A stretch of DNA of 64,000 bases from Paenibacillus wulumuqiensis (GCF_000971965.1 NZ_LAQP01000001.1:186001-250000); one strand, 5' to 3'; positions 16,522-26,242 are shown, numbered from the stretch's first letter. Program-made: numbers and translations. Notes: generated by a model from the letters alone, not told the origin.

Positions 16522-16527
16522 CATAAT
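16522..16527 (+). promoter_or_regulatory. Putative -10 box of narGHJI
   Basis: CATAAT, with no good -35 hexamer upstream, as expected for an activator-dependent promoter. Confidence 0.5.
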
Positions 16528-16600
16528 GAAACTACCGAATGATTATACAGCCGGGTTCCGCTGTCCGTTCTGTATAACAAATAAGGAGTGTTCATCATTC

Positions 16601-19600
16601 ATGAAACGTAAATATAAACTGAATTTCTTCAAGCCGATTGAGAGCTACTCGGATAACTGGTCTGTTCTGGAAGAGAAGAACCGCGAGTGGGAGAATATGT
16701 ACCGGCAGCGCTGGTCTCATGATAAAGTCGTACGCACAACACACGGTGTGAACTGTACCGGCTCCTGCAGCTGGAAAGTATTTGTCAAAAACGGCATCAT
16801 CACCTGGGAAAATCAACAGATTGATTATCCATCCTGTGGCGCCGATATGCCGGAATTCGAACCTCGCGGCTGTCCGCGTGGTGCAACATTCTCCTGGTAT
16901 GAATACAGCCCGCTGCGTATCAAATATCCTTATATGCGCGGCAAATTGGTTCGTCTCTGGCAGGCAGCACTGGCAGAGCACAGTAATCCGGTCGATGCCT
17001 GGGCGAGTATTGTGGAAGATCCAGCCAAAGCCGACATTTACAAAAAAGCCCGCGGCAAAGGCGGTCATGTACGGGTGAGCTGGGAAGATGCGATGTACCT
17101 GATTTCGGCACAGCTCATTTACACGATTCGTAAATACGGGCCGGACCGGATCGCTGGATTTACACCGATTCCGGCAATGTCGATAATCAGCTATGCGTCG
17201 GGTGCGCGGTTTATCTCTTTGCTGGGCGGACAGATGCTCAGCTTTTATGACTGGTACGCGGATTTGCCGCCGGCTTCCCCGCAAATCTGGGGCGAGCAGA
17301 CGGATGTACCGGAATCTTCGGACTGGTACAATGCCGGTTATCTGATGATGTGGGGTTCTAACGTGCCGCTTACCCGTACACCGGATGCGCATTTTATGAC
17401 CGAAGTTCGTTACAAAGGAACCAAGGTCGTCTCGGTCGCACCGGATCTGGCAGAAAATGTGAAATTCGCAGATAACTGGCTGGCGCCTCATCCGGGGACG
17501 GATGCTGCACTCGCACAGGCGATGACCCATGTCATTCTGGATGAATTTTACCAGCAGCGTCAGGAGCCGATGTTCCTGAACTATGCGAAGCAGTTTACGG
17601 ATATGCCGTTCATGATCCTGCTGGACCCTCACGAAGATTCACTCAAAGGAGGACGCTTCCTGCGGGCCAGTGATTTGGGCAATGCTTCCGAGCATGCCGA
17701 CTGGAAGCCGGTTATTTATGACCAGACAGCAGGTGAGCTGATCGTACCAAACGGAACGATGGGACAGCGCTGGGAAAAGGATGCCAAGTGGAACCTGATT
17801 CTCGAACGTGAAGATGGGACTGTGATTGAACCGGCACTGAGTGTAGACGGACCGGATGCAGAGTGGCTGGAAGTCGTCTTCCCTTACTTTGACAACAGTG
17901 GGAATGGCATCTTCAAACGCGTCATTCCGGCGCAGAAAATTACACTGGCGGATGGAACACAGCGCTACATTGCCACCGTCTACGACCTGATGATGAGTCA
18001 GTATGGTATCGCACGTACAGACAGCGAGTATAACGCACGCGGGTACGACGATGCCGATTCGTATTACACGCCGGCCTGGCAGGAGAAGATTACCAGCGTC
18101 AAAGCTTCGGTAGTCGTACAGATCGCCCGCGAATTCGCCCAGAATTCACTCGATACGGGCGGACGTTCAATGATCATCATGGGCGCCGGCATCAATCACT
18201 GGTTCAATAGTGATACCATTTACCGGGCGATTCTGAATCTGGTTGTACTGACCGCTTCACAGGGGGTGAACGGCGGCGGCTGGGCGCACTATGTCGGTCA
18301 GGAGAAATGCCGTCCGATCGAAGGATGGTCTACTGTTGCCTTTGCCAAAGACTGGCAGGGACCGGCGCGTCTGCAAAATGCGACTTCCTTTTTCTACTTT
18401 GCGACCGATCAGTGGAAATATGAAGAGAGTGGTGTGGATTCACTGAAATCGCCGGTAGGTGGAGAGGTGAACTATCAGCATCCGGCCGATTACAATGTGC
18501 TGGCTGCACGTCTGGGCTGGCTGCCATCGTATCCGCAGTTTAACAAAAACAGCCTGTTGTTCGCAGAAGAAGCGGCGCAGGAAGGTCTGAAGACCAATGA
18601 AGAGATTATCAAGCGCTCGGTAGAGCAGATTACATCGCGTCAGACACGCTTTGCTGTGGAAGATCCGGACGCGCCGGAGAACTTCCCGCGTTCGCTGTTC
18701 ATCTGGCGCTCCAATCTGATCTCCAGTTCCGCCAAAGGCCAGGAATACTTTATGAAGCATCTGCTTGGCGCTTCCGATGATCTGCTGGCGACTCCAAATG
18801 AAGAGGACAAGCCGGAAGAGATTGTCTGGCGTGAAGATACACAGGGCAAACTCGACCTGATGGTGGCGCTGGACTTCCGCATGACGACAACACCGCTGTA
18901 TGCGGATATCGTCCTGCCGGCAGCAACATGGTATGAGAAGACCGATCTGTCTTCTACCGATATGCATCCATTTGTCCATCCGTTCAATCCGGCGGTCAAT
19001 CCGCTGTGGGAATCCCGGTCCGACTGGGATATCTACCGTGGTCTGGCAGAGACGTTCTCGGATATGGCCAAAACATATCTGCCGGGAGTATACAAGGATC
19101 TCGTAACTGCGCCGCTCGGTCATGACTCCATGGGCGAGATTTCACAGCCAATGGGAATGGTCAAAGACTGGGCCAAAGGCGAAGTCGAGGCAATCCCGGG
19201 CAAGACGATGCCAAGCTTCAGCATCGTCGAACGTGACTATACCAAAATTCATGATAAATACGTATCGCTCGGACCGAATCTGGCGATTGGCAAGACCGGC
19301 GCACACGGAGTAAGTTTCTCCGTAGCCGAAGAGTACGAGGAACTGAAACGTCTGAATGGCGTGTATTACGACGAGACGGTCAAGGATGGACTGCCCAAGC
19401 TACAGACCGCCCGCCAGGTCGCCGATACGATCCTGCATCTGTCCTCTGCGACCAATGGACGTGTCTCCCAGAAAGCCTATGCACAGGCTGAGCTTGATTC
19501 CGGTGTGGAACTGCGCGACATCTCCGCCGACCGGGCAGCCGAGAAGATCACATTCCAGAGCATTACCGCCCAGCCGCGTGAAGTCATTCCGACACCGGTA

Positions 19601-20275
19601 TTCAGCGGTTCGAACAAGCAGGGACGCCGATATTCACCATTTACGACCAATATTGAACGGCTGGTGCCTTTCCGTACACTGACCGGACGTCAGCATTTCT
19701 ATATTGATCATGAGATTTTCCAGCAGTTTGGCGAAGCGATGCCGGTCTACAAGCCGACCCTTCCGCCAATGGTGTTCGGTCCGCGGGATAAAGAGATCCG
19801 CGGCGGACAGGATGCACTTGTACTGCGCTATCTAACGCCGCATGGCAAATGGAATATTCACTCCACCTACCAGGATAACCAGCATATGCTGACCTTGTTC
19901 CGCGGCGGTCCGACGGTATGGATCAACAACGAAGATGCAGCCGCACATGATCTGAACGATAACGACTGGCTGGAAGTCTACAACCGTAACGGTGTCGTCA
20001 CCGCACGCGCCGTCGTCAGCCACCGGATGCCGCGCGGCACAATGTTCATGTATCATGCGCAGGACAAGCATATCAATGTACCAGGATCGGAAATTACGGA
20101 TACACGGGGCGGCAGTCATAACGCGCCGACACGCATTCATATGAAGCCGACACAGATGGTTGGCGGTTATGCGCAGCTCAGCTACGGATTCAACTATTAT
20201 GGGCCGATCGGTAATCAGCGGGACGTATACGTGGCTGTCCGCAAAATGAAGGAGGTTAACTGGCTTGAAGATTAA
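16601..20275 (+). CDS. narG: Respiratory nitrate reductase, catalytic alpha subunit
   Basis: 1224 residues, full family length. ATG at 16601 with AAGGAG 12 nt upstream; the earlier in-frame ATG overlaps the promoter. It reduces nitrate to nitrite at a bis-MGD molybdenum centre on the cytoplasmic side of the membrane. Seen: the FS0 cluster ligands His48, Cys52, Cys56 and Cys91 (THGVNCTGSCSWKVF, RGCPRGATFSWYEYS), one residue less than in E. coli NarG, and the WGSNVPLTRTPDAHFMTE segment bearing the Mo-ligand aspartate. No Tat signal, as expected for NarG. It overlaps narH by 11 nt. Control by NreBC is indicated by upstream palindromes. Confidence 0.97.
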   Translation: MKRKYKLNFFKPIESYSDNWSVLEEKNREWENMYRQRWSHDKVVRTTHGVNCTGSCSWKVFVKNGIITWENQQIDYPSCGADMPEFEPRGCPRGATFSWYEYSPLRIKYPYMRGKLVRLWQAALAEHSNPVDAWASIVEDPAKADIYKKARGKGGHVRVSWEDAMYLISAQLIYTIRKYGPDRIAGFTPIPAMSIISYASGARFISLLGGQMLSFYDWYADLPPASPQIWGEQTDVPESSDWYNAGYLMMWGSNVPLTRTPDAHFMTEVRYKGTKVVSVAPDLAENVKFADNWLAPHPGTDAALAQAMTHVILDEFYQQRQEPMFLNYAKQFTDMPFMILLDPHEDSLKGGRFLRASDLGNASEHADWKPVIYDQTAGELIVPNGTMGQRWEKDAKWNLILEREDGTVIEPALSVDGPDAEWLEVVFPYFDNSGNGIFKRVIPAQKITLADGTQRYIATVYDLMMSQYGIARTDSEYNARGYDDADSYYTPAWQEKITSVKASVVVQIAREFAQNSLDTGGRSMIIMGAGINHWFNSDTIYRAILNLVVLTASQGVNGGGWAHYVGQEKCRPIEGWSTVAFAKDWQGPARLQNATSFFYFATDQWKYEESGVDSLKSPVGGEVNYQHPADYNVLAARLGWLPSYPQFNKNSLLFAEEAAQEGLKTNEEIIKRSVEQITSRQTRFAVEDPDAPENFPRSLFIWRSNLISSSAKGQEYFMKHLLGASDDLLATPNEEDKPEEIVWREDTQGKLDLMVALDFRMTTTPLYADIVLPAATWYEKTDLSSTDMHPFVHPFNPAVNPLWESRSDWDIYRGLAETFSDMAKTYLPGVYKDLVTAPLGHDSMGEISQPMGMVKDWAKGEVEAIPGKTMPSFSIVERDYTKIHDKYVSLGPNLAIGKTGAHGVSFSVAEEYEELKRLNGVYYDETVKDGLPKLQTARQVADTILHLSSATNGRVSQKAYAQAELDSGVELRDISADRAAEKITFQSITAQPREVIPTPVFSGSNKQGRRYSPFTTNIERLVPFRTLTGRQHFYIDHEIFQQFGEAMPVYKPTLPPMVFGPRDKEIRGGQDALVLRYLTPHGKWNIHSTYQDNQHMLTLFRGGPTVWINNEDAAAHDLNDNDWLEVYNRNGVVTARAVVSHRMPRGTMFMYHAQDKHINVPGSEITDTRGGSHNAPTRIHMKPTQMVGGYAQLSYGFNYYGPIGNQRDVYVAVRKMKEVNWLED

Positions 20276-21842
20276 AGCGCAAGTCGCAATGGTGATGAAC
20301 CTGGATAAATGTATCGGCTGTCATACGTGCAGCGTAACCTGCAAGACAACATGGACCAACCGCAAGGGTGCGGAATACATGTGGTTCAATAACGTGGAGA
20401 CCAAGCCGGGCATCGGCTATCCGAAGCGCTGGGAAGATCAGGAGATCTACCGCGGCGGATGGCAGCTGCGCAAGGGCAAGCTGGAACTCAAATCCGGCAG
20501 CAAGCTGTCCAAGGTAGCGCTCGGCAAAATTTTCTATAATCCGGATATGCCGGAGATGCGCGATTATTACGAGCCTTGGACCTATAACTATGAGAATCTG
20601 ACCAATGCCAAAGATCAAAAGCATTCCCCGGTTGCCCGCCCGCACTCTGCGGTTACCGGTGAGAAGATGGACCTTAACTGGGGTCCCAACTGGGAAGATG
20701 ATCTGGCCGGAGCGCATATTACCGGCCCGCTCGATCCCAATATCGAGAAAATCGAAGAAGAGATCAAGTTTAACTTTGAAAAGTCGTTCATGGTCTATTT
20801 GCCCCGTCTGTGCGAACACTGTCTGAACCCGAGCTGCGTCGCTTCCTGCCCATCAGGAGCGATGTACAAGCGGGATGAAGACGGTATCGTACTGGTCGAC
20901 CAAGAAGCCTGCCGCGGCTGGCGGTACTGCATGACAGGCTGCCCTTACAAAAAGGTCTACTTCAACTGGCAGACCAACAAAGCTGAGAAGTGCACCTTCT
21001 GCTTCCCGCGTGTGGAAGCCGGACTGCCAACCGTCTGCTCGGAGACCTGTACCGGCCGTATTCGCTATCTCGGTGTGCTGCTGTATGATGCGGATCGTGT
21101 CAGCGAAGCGGCATCCATGGAAGACGAGCAGGATCTGTACAAGGCACAATGTGATCTGTTCCTGGACCCGAATGATCCGGCCATAATCGCCCAGGCGAGA
21201 AAAGACGGCATTACCGAAGACTGGATCGACGCTGCGAAAAATTCGCCGGTGTACAAGCTGGCTATCGAATACAAACTGGCTTTCCCGCTGCATCCGGAGT
21301 ATCGCACACTGCCAATGGTCTGGTATGTACCGCCGCTGAGCCCGATTATGAACTACTTTGAAGGCAAAGATTCGATCGAGAATCCGGATATGATTTTCCC
21401 GGCGATCGAAGAGATGCGTACGCCGATTCAGTATCTGGCCAATATGCTGACTGCAGGCGACACCGTAACAGTCAAGGAATCGCTGCAGCGCATGGCGATG
21501 ATGCGTGCGTATATGCGTGCCAAGTCAACCGGTCAGGAATTTGATGAGAGCCGTCTGGAGCGTGTAGGGCTGACGATGCGCCAGACCGAGCAGATGTACC
21601 GTCTGCTGGCGATTGCCAAATATGAGGATCGATTCGTTATTCCAACTTCGCACAAGGAAGGTCATATGAATCCGTACCGTGCACAGGGTCTGGCCGGTTA
21701 TAGCGATATGATGGGCAATGCGATGGGAGGCGGCGGCTGTGATGGCTGCAGCGCGATCGATTCGATGAGCTCCAACCGGGTCGACAAGGAAGGGCGTCCG
21801 GTTCATGACGAGAATTTCTACGGGGGGATCTGGCGTGATTGA
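20265..21842 (+). CDS. narH: Respiratory nitrate reductase, iron-sulfur beta subunit
   Basis: 525 residues from a TTG start inside the narG end, with AAGGAGG 8 nt upstream. It carries electrons from NarI to NarG through four iron-sulfur clusters. Ligand groups visible: CIGCHTCSVTCK near the N-terminus, then CEHCLNPSCVASCPSGAMYK, CRGWRYCMTGCPYKK (with the Trp typical of the 3Fe-4S site), and CTFCFPRVEAGLPTVCSETC. The C-terminal tail has a Gly-rich GGGGCDGCSA segment. The start of narJ overlaps its end by 8 nt. Confidence 0.97.
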   Translation: MKIKAQVAMVMNLDKCIGCHTCSVTCKTTWTNRKGAEYMWFNNVETKPGIGYPKRWEDQEIYRGGWQLRKGKLELKSGSKLSKVALGKIFYNPDMPEMRDYYEPWTYNYENLTNAKDQKHSPVARPHSAVTGEKMDLNWGPNWEDDLAGAHITGPLDPNIEKIEEEIKFNFEKSFMVYLPRLCEHCLNPSCVASCPSGAMYKRDEDGIVLVDQEACRGWRYCMTGCPYKKVYFNWQTNKAEKCTFCFPRVEAGLPTVCSETCTGRIRYLGVLLYDADRVSEAASMEDEQDLYKAQCDLFLDPNDPAIIAQARKDGITEDWIDAAKNSPVYKLAIEYKLAFPLHPEYRTLPMVWYVPPLSPIMNYFEGKDSIENPDMIFPAIEEMRTPIQYLANMLTAGDTVTVKESLQRMAMMRAYMRAKSTGQEFDESRLERVGLTMRQTEQMYRLLAIAKYEDRFVIPTSHKEGHMNPYRAQGLAGYSDMMGNAMGGGGCDGCSAIDSMSSNRVDKEGRPVHDENFYGGIWRD

Positions 21843-22410
21843 TCTGATGCAGCTGTATATGTATAAGCCGTCGTTTCACTTTTTTGCCCGTCAGCTGATG
21901 TATCCGGAGAAGCTGGACTTTCATCCGGATCTGCTGCAGGAATCGTTCGAATCCTCTCACCCGGGGCACGACTATGCGCACCGGTACTGGGAGCAGATGC
22001 TGAATCTGAGCATGGAGCAGATTCAGGAGATGTACACGGAGACATTTGATTTTCAAAAAGACTGTGCACTCTACATGACTTACTTCAAATTCGAAGAAGC
22101 CAAGGAACGCGGACAGATGCTGGCCAAGCTCAAAATTCTGTACGAGATGTTCGGTCTGGAAATGCCGGAGGGCGAGCTGCCGGATTTCCTGCCGCTGATG
22201 TGTGAATTCCTCTATGCGGCGGAATGGAAGCATGATCCACGCGCAGGCGAGAATTTTAAAATGCTGCTGGCGATTCTGGAAGATGGTACCTATCATCTCG
22301 TCCATGCGCTGGAGAAGCTGAACAGTCCTTATTATCATCTGGTCAAAGGGCTGCGTGAGACACTGAAAGCTTGTGTGAGACAGGAGGCGCCAGCCCATGA
22401 GCATGACTGA
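21835..22410 (+). CDS. narJ: Nitrate reductase assembly chaperone (delta subunit)
   Basis: 191 residues from GTG at 21835, preceded by GGGGGG at about 6 nt and overlapping narH by 8 nt; ATG at 21847 is an alternative. All-helical, acidic protein of the NarJ/TorD type, needed for cofactor insertion into NarG before membrane attachment. Segment QIQEMYTETFDFQKDCALYM is the typical NarJ signature region. Translational coupling with narH and narI ensures stoichiometry. Confidence 0.93.
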   Translation: MIDLMQLYMYKPSFHFFARQLMYPEKLDFHPDLLQESFESSHPGHDYAHRYWEQMLNLSMEQIQEMYTETFDFQKDCALYMTYFKFEEAKERGQMLAKLKILYEMFGLEMPEGELPDFLPLMCEFLYAAEWKHDPRAGENFKMLLAILEDGTYHLVHALEKLNSPYYHLVKGLRETLKACVRQEAPAHEHD

Positions 22411-23083
22411 GCAGTTTTTGTGGGTCATTTTCCCGTATATGTGTATGGTGATTTTTATAGTCGGTCATATTTTCCGCTATCGGACCGACCAGTTCAGCTG
22501 GACGGCCAAATCGAGTGAGTTTATTGAGAAAAAGCAGCTCATGCTCGGCAGCCTGCTGTTCCATCTCGGTGTGATCCCGGTAATCCTCGGTCATGTGGCC
22601 GGTCTCGGTATTCCCAAGACCTGGATGCATTCGCTCGGTGTGAGTGAGCATCTGTATCATATGGGGGCGGTATATGGCGGTGGATTTTTCGGAGTGGTGA
22701 CCCTGGCAGGCATGTTCCTGCTGACGACACGCCGGTTTACGATCCGCAGCGTACGCCGTCTGAGTACGCTGTCCGATCTGATCGTCAATGTACTGCTGCT
22801 GTTTATCGTCTTTATGGGGCTGTATGCGACTTTATTCACGAACTTTGCCCGTCCGGAATTCGACTACCGGGAGACGATCTCGGTCTGGTTCCGCGGACTG
22901 TTCATGCTGAGTCCGGACCCGGCGCTCATGCGAAATGTGCCGCTTTCCTTTAAAATCCATGCATTGACCGGGTTTGCGATTTTTGCATTCTGGCCGTTCA
23001 CCCGGCTGGTGCATGTATGGAGTGTTCCATTGAATTATGTAGGCAGAAGTTATATTCTTTATAGAAGACATAAATCGAGCTGA
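22397..23083 (+). CDS. narI: Respiratory nitrate reductase, cytochrome b gamma subunit
   Basis: 228 residues, overlapping narJ by 14 nt. Five membrane helices. Histidines suited to the two b hemes lie in MVIFIVGHIFRYR and GVIPVILGHVAG near the start and in KIHALTGF and FTRLVHVWSVP near the end. It anchors NarGH and takes electrons from menaquinol. The downstream heme genes (hemY at 31174) fit its need for heme. Confidence 0.95.
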   Translation: MSMTEQFLWVIFPYMCMVIFIVGHIFRYRTDQFSWTAKSSEFIEKKQLMLGSLLFHLGVIPVILGHVAGLGIPKTWMHSLGVSEHLYHMGAVYGGGFFGVVTLAGMFLLTTRRFTIRSVRRLSTLSDLIVNVLLLFIVFMGLYATLFTNFARPEFDYRETISVWFRGLFMLSPDPALMRNVPLSFKIHALTGFAIFAFWPFTRLVHVWSVPLNYVGRSYILYRRHKSS

Positions 23084-23131
23084 GGAGAGAGGGCATTGCC
23101 TTCTTTCCCTGTTCCATGAGGAGACCATACG

Positions 23132-23590
23132 ATGAATAACGAGGTGGATTATCAGCTGGAACTGGATCAGATCCGTACGATCTGTGGGTATGATTTGATG
23201 GCACTCGCGCTCGTGGAACCAGCCGAATACCACTATGTAATCAAGTGGAAATATGCCTCCGGCAATCTGAATGAGCGATTCAGGGGAATTGTCCTGCAAA
23301 GCGGACGCGGCATTGCCGGGATGGTGTTCAAGACAGGCAAGCCGTTTATGTTCTCGTCGGTCCATGAAGATGTGCCGCAGGATGCGCTGTTTAACTATCC
23401 GATTATTCGGACCGAGCAGCTGACGAGCATCGGTGCAGTGCCTGTCTGGAATGATGCACGGGTAGCTGGTGTGCTGCTCGGCGGGTTCCGGGATGAGCAG
23501 CGTGTGACCCGTCAGGGCATACAGACATTGCTGGAACTGACCGCACGCGGTATTGGCGAGCTGAACGGAAAGGAGTTTCTGCTGAATTGA
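23132..23590 (+). CDS. nreA: GAF-domain nitrate sensor NreA
   Basis: 152 residues; GAGGAGACC about 7 nt before ATG. A single GAF domain (ICGYDLMALALVEPAEYHYV; GRGIAGMVFKTGKPFMFSS). In staphylococci NreA binds nitrate and restrains NreB when nitrate is absent. The gene lies 48 bp after narI and its stop overlaps the nreB start, so nreABC is one unit, possibly transcribed on from narGHJI. Confidence 0.88.
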   Translation: MNNEVDYQLELDQIRTICGYDLMALALVEPAEYHYVIKWKYASGNLNERFRGIVLQSGRGIAGMVFKTGKPFMFSSVHEDVPQDALFNYPIIRTEQLTSIGAVPVWNDARVAGVLLGGFRDEQRVTRQGIQTLLELTARGIGELNGKEFLLN

Positions 23591-24657
23591 GCCTATCACG
23601 AGATACAGAGCAGCTGGATACATTGATGCAAAAGCTGTATACCAACAGTACGGAAGCGATGTTTTTCTTTAATCGTCAGGGAAAGGTACTGGCCATGAAT
23701 CCGGCAGCCGAGCAGATCGTGAGTGACGATGTGCTGGAGCAGCTCTATCAGGGCAAAGCCCAAGCGATCTGCGGCGTCTGCCGTGGTTATATGAGCGACA
23801 CGGAGCTGCGTACCTGTCTGGCGTGTTATTTTACAAGTCCGGGATCGGAGGAATTCTCTTCGTTCCAGGTCTATCTGGATACGCGAGACAAGGGGATGGT
23901 TCCGTATGCCGCGACCTACCATACGATTGATCGGGAGAGCGGAATCTACGTATTCATGCTGCGCGATCTGACCCGCCAGTTCAAGACCCAGGAGAAGTTC
24001 TACCAGAACAAAATGATGAAGCATGTGATCGAAGCGCAGGAGAATGAACGCAAGCGCATATCGAGAGAGCTGCATGACAGTGTGGCTCAGGAGTTGATGA
24101 GTGCGGTGATTGACCTGCGTGTGCTGAAGTACATGACCACAGACGAAGAACTGCTTAAGAAAATGAAGCAGACTGAAGCATCGATGACCCGTCTACTGGA
24201 TGACATACGCAATCTGGCGGTCGAGCTGCGTCCGGCGGCGCTTGATGATTTTGGACTGGAGGCAGCATTCCGTTCCCATTTCAAAAAGGTCAATGAGAGT
24301 TACGGATTCACCATTCTGTTCGATTCCGATCTGGAGCAGCGTCGGTACAGCAACGAGCTGGAAACGGTCATTTACCGGATCGGTCAGGAAGCGATCCTCA
24401 ATGCGCTCAAGTATGCGCAGGTCGATATGATCCGCGTCACGCTGCAGGACAAGGACCATCTGCTGCAGCTGATCGTGGAGGATGATGGAGCTGGATTCAA
24501 CCCCGGGGATGCACCGACAGGCACAGGTCTCGGACTCTATGGAATGCAGGAACGCGCCGAACTGGTCGGCGGGCATGTCAATATATTTTCTGCGGCAGGC
24601 AAGGGAACCCGGATTGTCGTGGAGATTCCTGTACACGCCCAGCCGCAGGAGCAGTGA
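23587..24657 (+). CDS. nreB: Oxygen-sensing histidine kinase NreB
   Basis: 356 residues from a TTG start overlapping nreA (AGGAG 11 nt upstream). An N-terminal PAS domain holds Cys62, Cys65, Cys77 and Cys80 in CX2CX11CX2C spacing, the pattern that binds an oxygen-labile 4Fe-4S cluster in staphylococcal NreB. A HisKA_3 dimerisation region follows (ERKRISRELHDSVAQEL, His163) and a HATPase domain (DDGAGFNPG, GTGLGLYGM). No membrane segment, so it is a soluble kinase. Loss of oxygen should allow autophosphorylation and transfer to NreC. Confidence 0.93.
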   Translation: MSLSRDTEQLDTLMQKLYTNSTEAMFFFNRQGKVLAMNPAAEQIVSDDVLEQLYQGKAQAICGVCRGYMSDTELRTCLACYFTSPGSEEFSSFQVYLDTRDKGMVPYAATYHTIDRESGIYVFMLRDLTRQFKTQEKFYQNKMMKHVIEAQENERKRISRELHDSVAQELMSAVIDLRVLKYMTTDEELLKKMKQTEASMTRLLDDIRNLAVELRPAALDDFGLEAAFRSHFKKVNESYGFTILFDSDLEQRRYSNELETVIYRIGQEAILNALKYAQVDMIRVTLQDKDHLLQLIVEDDGAGFNPGDAPTGTGLGLYGMQERAELVGGHVNIFSAAGKGTRIVVEIPVHAQPQEQ

Positions 24658-24669
24658 GGTGAACATACG

Positions 24670-25317
24670 ATGAAGATTGTAATCGCGGACGACCATGCAA
24701 TTGTCCGGAGCGGATTTGCCATGATACTTAATTTTCAGCCGGATATGGAAGTCGTCGGCACGGCGGCAGACGGGATCGAAGCCTACACGATGGTCGCCAA
24801 GCATCAGCCGGATCTTCTGCTGATGGATCTCAGCATGCCGCCGGGAGAAAGCGGACTGATCGCCACTGGCAAGATCAAGGACGATTACCCGGACACCCGG
24901 ATTCTGATCCTGACCATGCATGATGATGAAGAGTACCTGTTCCACGTACTGCGCAACGGCGCCTCCGGCTATGTACTCAAAAATGCACCGGATGAAGAAC
25001 TGCTGCTCGCGATCCGTACGATCCACGAGGGAGGCACCTATATTCATCCCAAACTCGCCACCTCACTCGTACGCGAATTTGTCAAAAATGATACCAGTGC
25101 GGGCAGCGAAGACGTCTACGAACTGCTATCCCGCCGCGAACTGGAGATTCTGCCACTGATCGCCAAAGGCTACGGCAACAAGGAAATCGCCGAGAAGTTA
25201 TTCATTTCCGTCAAAACGGTGGAAGCGCACAAAGCCAAGATCATGGAGAAGCTCAACTTCAAGAGCCGCCCGGAGCTGGTGGAGTATGCATTGAAGAAGA
25301 AGATTCTTGACTTCTAA
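24670..25317 (+). CDS. nreC: NarL-family response regulator NreC
   Basis: 215 residues. Receiver domain with acidic pocket (IADDHAIV) and phosphorylation site Asp53 ([10 protein letters not shown]), then a LuxR-type helix-turn-helix ([37 protein letters not shown]). It is 12 bp after nreB. The likely targets are the GGG-N4-CCC palindromes before narG (16447-16495) and narK (26184-26215). Confidence 0.93.
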   Translation: MKIVIADDHAIVRSGFAMILNFQPDMEVVGTAADGIEAYTMVAKHQPDLLLMDLSMPPGESGLIATGKIKDDYPDTRILILTMHDDEEYLFHVLRNGASGYVLKNAPDEELLLAIRTIHEGGTYIHPKLATSLVREFVKNDTSAGSEDVYELLSRRELEILPLIAKGYGNKEIAEKLFISVKTVEAHKAKIMEKLNFKSRPELVEYALKKKILDF

Positions 25318-25341
25318 AAGTGACTACAGCTGCTGAACATG

Positions 25342-25370
25342 AAGCTGCCTCCTTGCGAGGCGGCTTTTTT
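25342..25370 (+). terminator. Terminator of the nar-nre unit
   Basis: AAGCTGCCTC-CTTGC-GAGGCGGCTT followed by TTTT, 25 bp behind nreC. Confidence 0.8.
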
Positions 25371-25441
25371 GCGTTGTGCTGTTTGTGCTGTCCTGCAGTA
25401 CAGCGAATAGAATAGGTTTAGCTCATGCGCTCGGGAATTGG

Positions 25442-25515
25442 ATTATTCTTCTGCCCTCTGTTAAGATCGGATATCCCTGAATTTCCGCTTGCAGCGGAGG
25501 ATATCCGATCTTAAA
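25442..25515 (+). repeat. Left palindromic inverted repeat bounding the AGAAGC array
   Basis: ATTATTCTTCTGCCCTCTG then a hairpin whose arms AAGATCGGATATCC and GGATATCCGATCTT enclose CTGAATTTCCGCTTGCAGCG. The whole 74-bp element recurs inverted at 26067-26140 with only a few changes. Confidence 0.85.
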
Positions 25516-25674
25516 TGAGGCCGCTTCGCTGCTGAAGTATAATTCCAATTCCCTCGCTCCGTGCTTGAAGCTGACTTGAATGCTGTCTGGGAACAGTTTT
25601 TGAAATCTTGAAAAAAACGGTGAATTGGCACTTTTGTGCTGGACAGCCTGGAGGAGATACAAGACCATTTGAGC

Positions 25675-25980
25675 AGAAGCAGAAGCAGAAGCAGAAGCAG
25701 AAGCAGAAGCAGAAGCAGAAGCAGAAGCAGAAGCAGAAGCAGAAGCAGAAGCAGAAGCAGAAGCAGAAGCAGAAGCAGAAGCAGAAGCAGAAGCAGAAGC
25801 AGAAGCAGAAGCAGAAGCAGAAGCAGAAGCAGAAGCAGAAGCAGAAGCAGAAGCAGAAGCAGAAGCAGAAGCAGAAGCAGAAGCAGAAGCAGAAGCAGAA
25901 GCAGAAGCAGAAGCAGAAGCAGAAGCAGAAGCAGAAGCAGAAGCAGAAGCAGAAGCAGAAGCAGAAGCAGAAGCAGAAGC
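25675..25980 (+). repeat. Perfect hexanucleotide array (AGAAGC)x51
   Basis: 306 bases made of 51 identical AGAAGC units without a single interruption. All six frames remain open through it, giving Arg-Ser, Lys-Gln or Glu-Ala repeats on plus and Ala-Ser, Leu-Leu or Phe-Cys on minus, but no flanking frame has a ribosome site or recognisable domain. Length change would not shift any frame. Confidence 0.95.
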
Positions 25981-26066
25981 CAAAATGGTTTGGATCTTGT
26001 TTCTATTGCTCTAACAGTCGGTGAGCAGCACGGAGTGGAGGGAATAGAATCGTTCTGAAGCCATCC

Positions 26067-26140
26067 TTTAAGATCGGATATCCACCGCTGCAAGCGGAAA
26101 TTCAAGGATATCCGATCTTAACAGAGGGCGGAAGAATGAT
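26067..26140 (-). repeat. Right palindromic inverted repeat bounding the AGAAGC array
   Basis: Reverse complement of the left element (25442-25515), with arms TAAGATCGGATATCC and GGATATCCGATCTTA. Together they enclose about 550 bp including the array. Confidence 0.85.
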
Positions 26141-26183
26141 CTATTCTCGGAGCGCTTGATGCTCATCACCTAATGCCCCACTC

Positions 26184-26215
26184 AGGGATTCCCGCATCAT
26201 GTACAGGGGACTCCC
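26184..26215 (+). promoter_or_regulatory. Two NreC-type palindromes upstream of narK
   Basis: AGGGATTCCC (26184-26193, one mismatch) and GGGGACTCCC (26206-26215, perfect GGG-N4-CCC), centres 22 bp apart. The proximal one is centred about 32 bp before a TACAAT -10 box (26243-26248), the same geometry as at narG. Confidence 0.65.
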
Positions 26216-26242
26216 CTATATCCTCTTGATAACCGCAGATCA

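Noticed and set aside
25423-26105. Long ORFs through the AGAAGC array (Ala-Ser, Leu, Lys-Gln and Arg-Ser repeat proteins)
   Set aside because: All frames are open only because the 6-nt unit has no stop in any frame. Flanks give no domain, signal or ribosome site, and the frames run through the palindromic boundary repeats.
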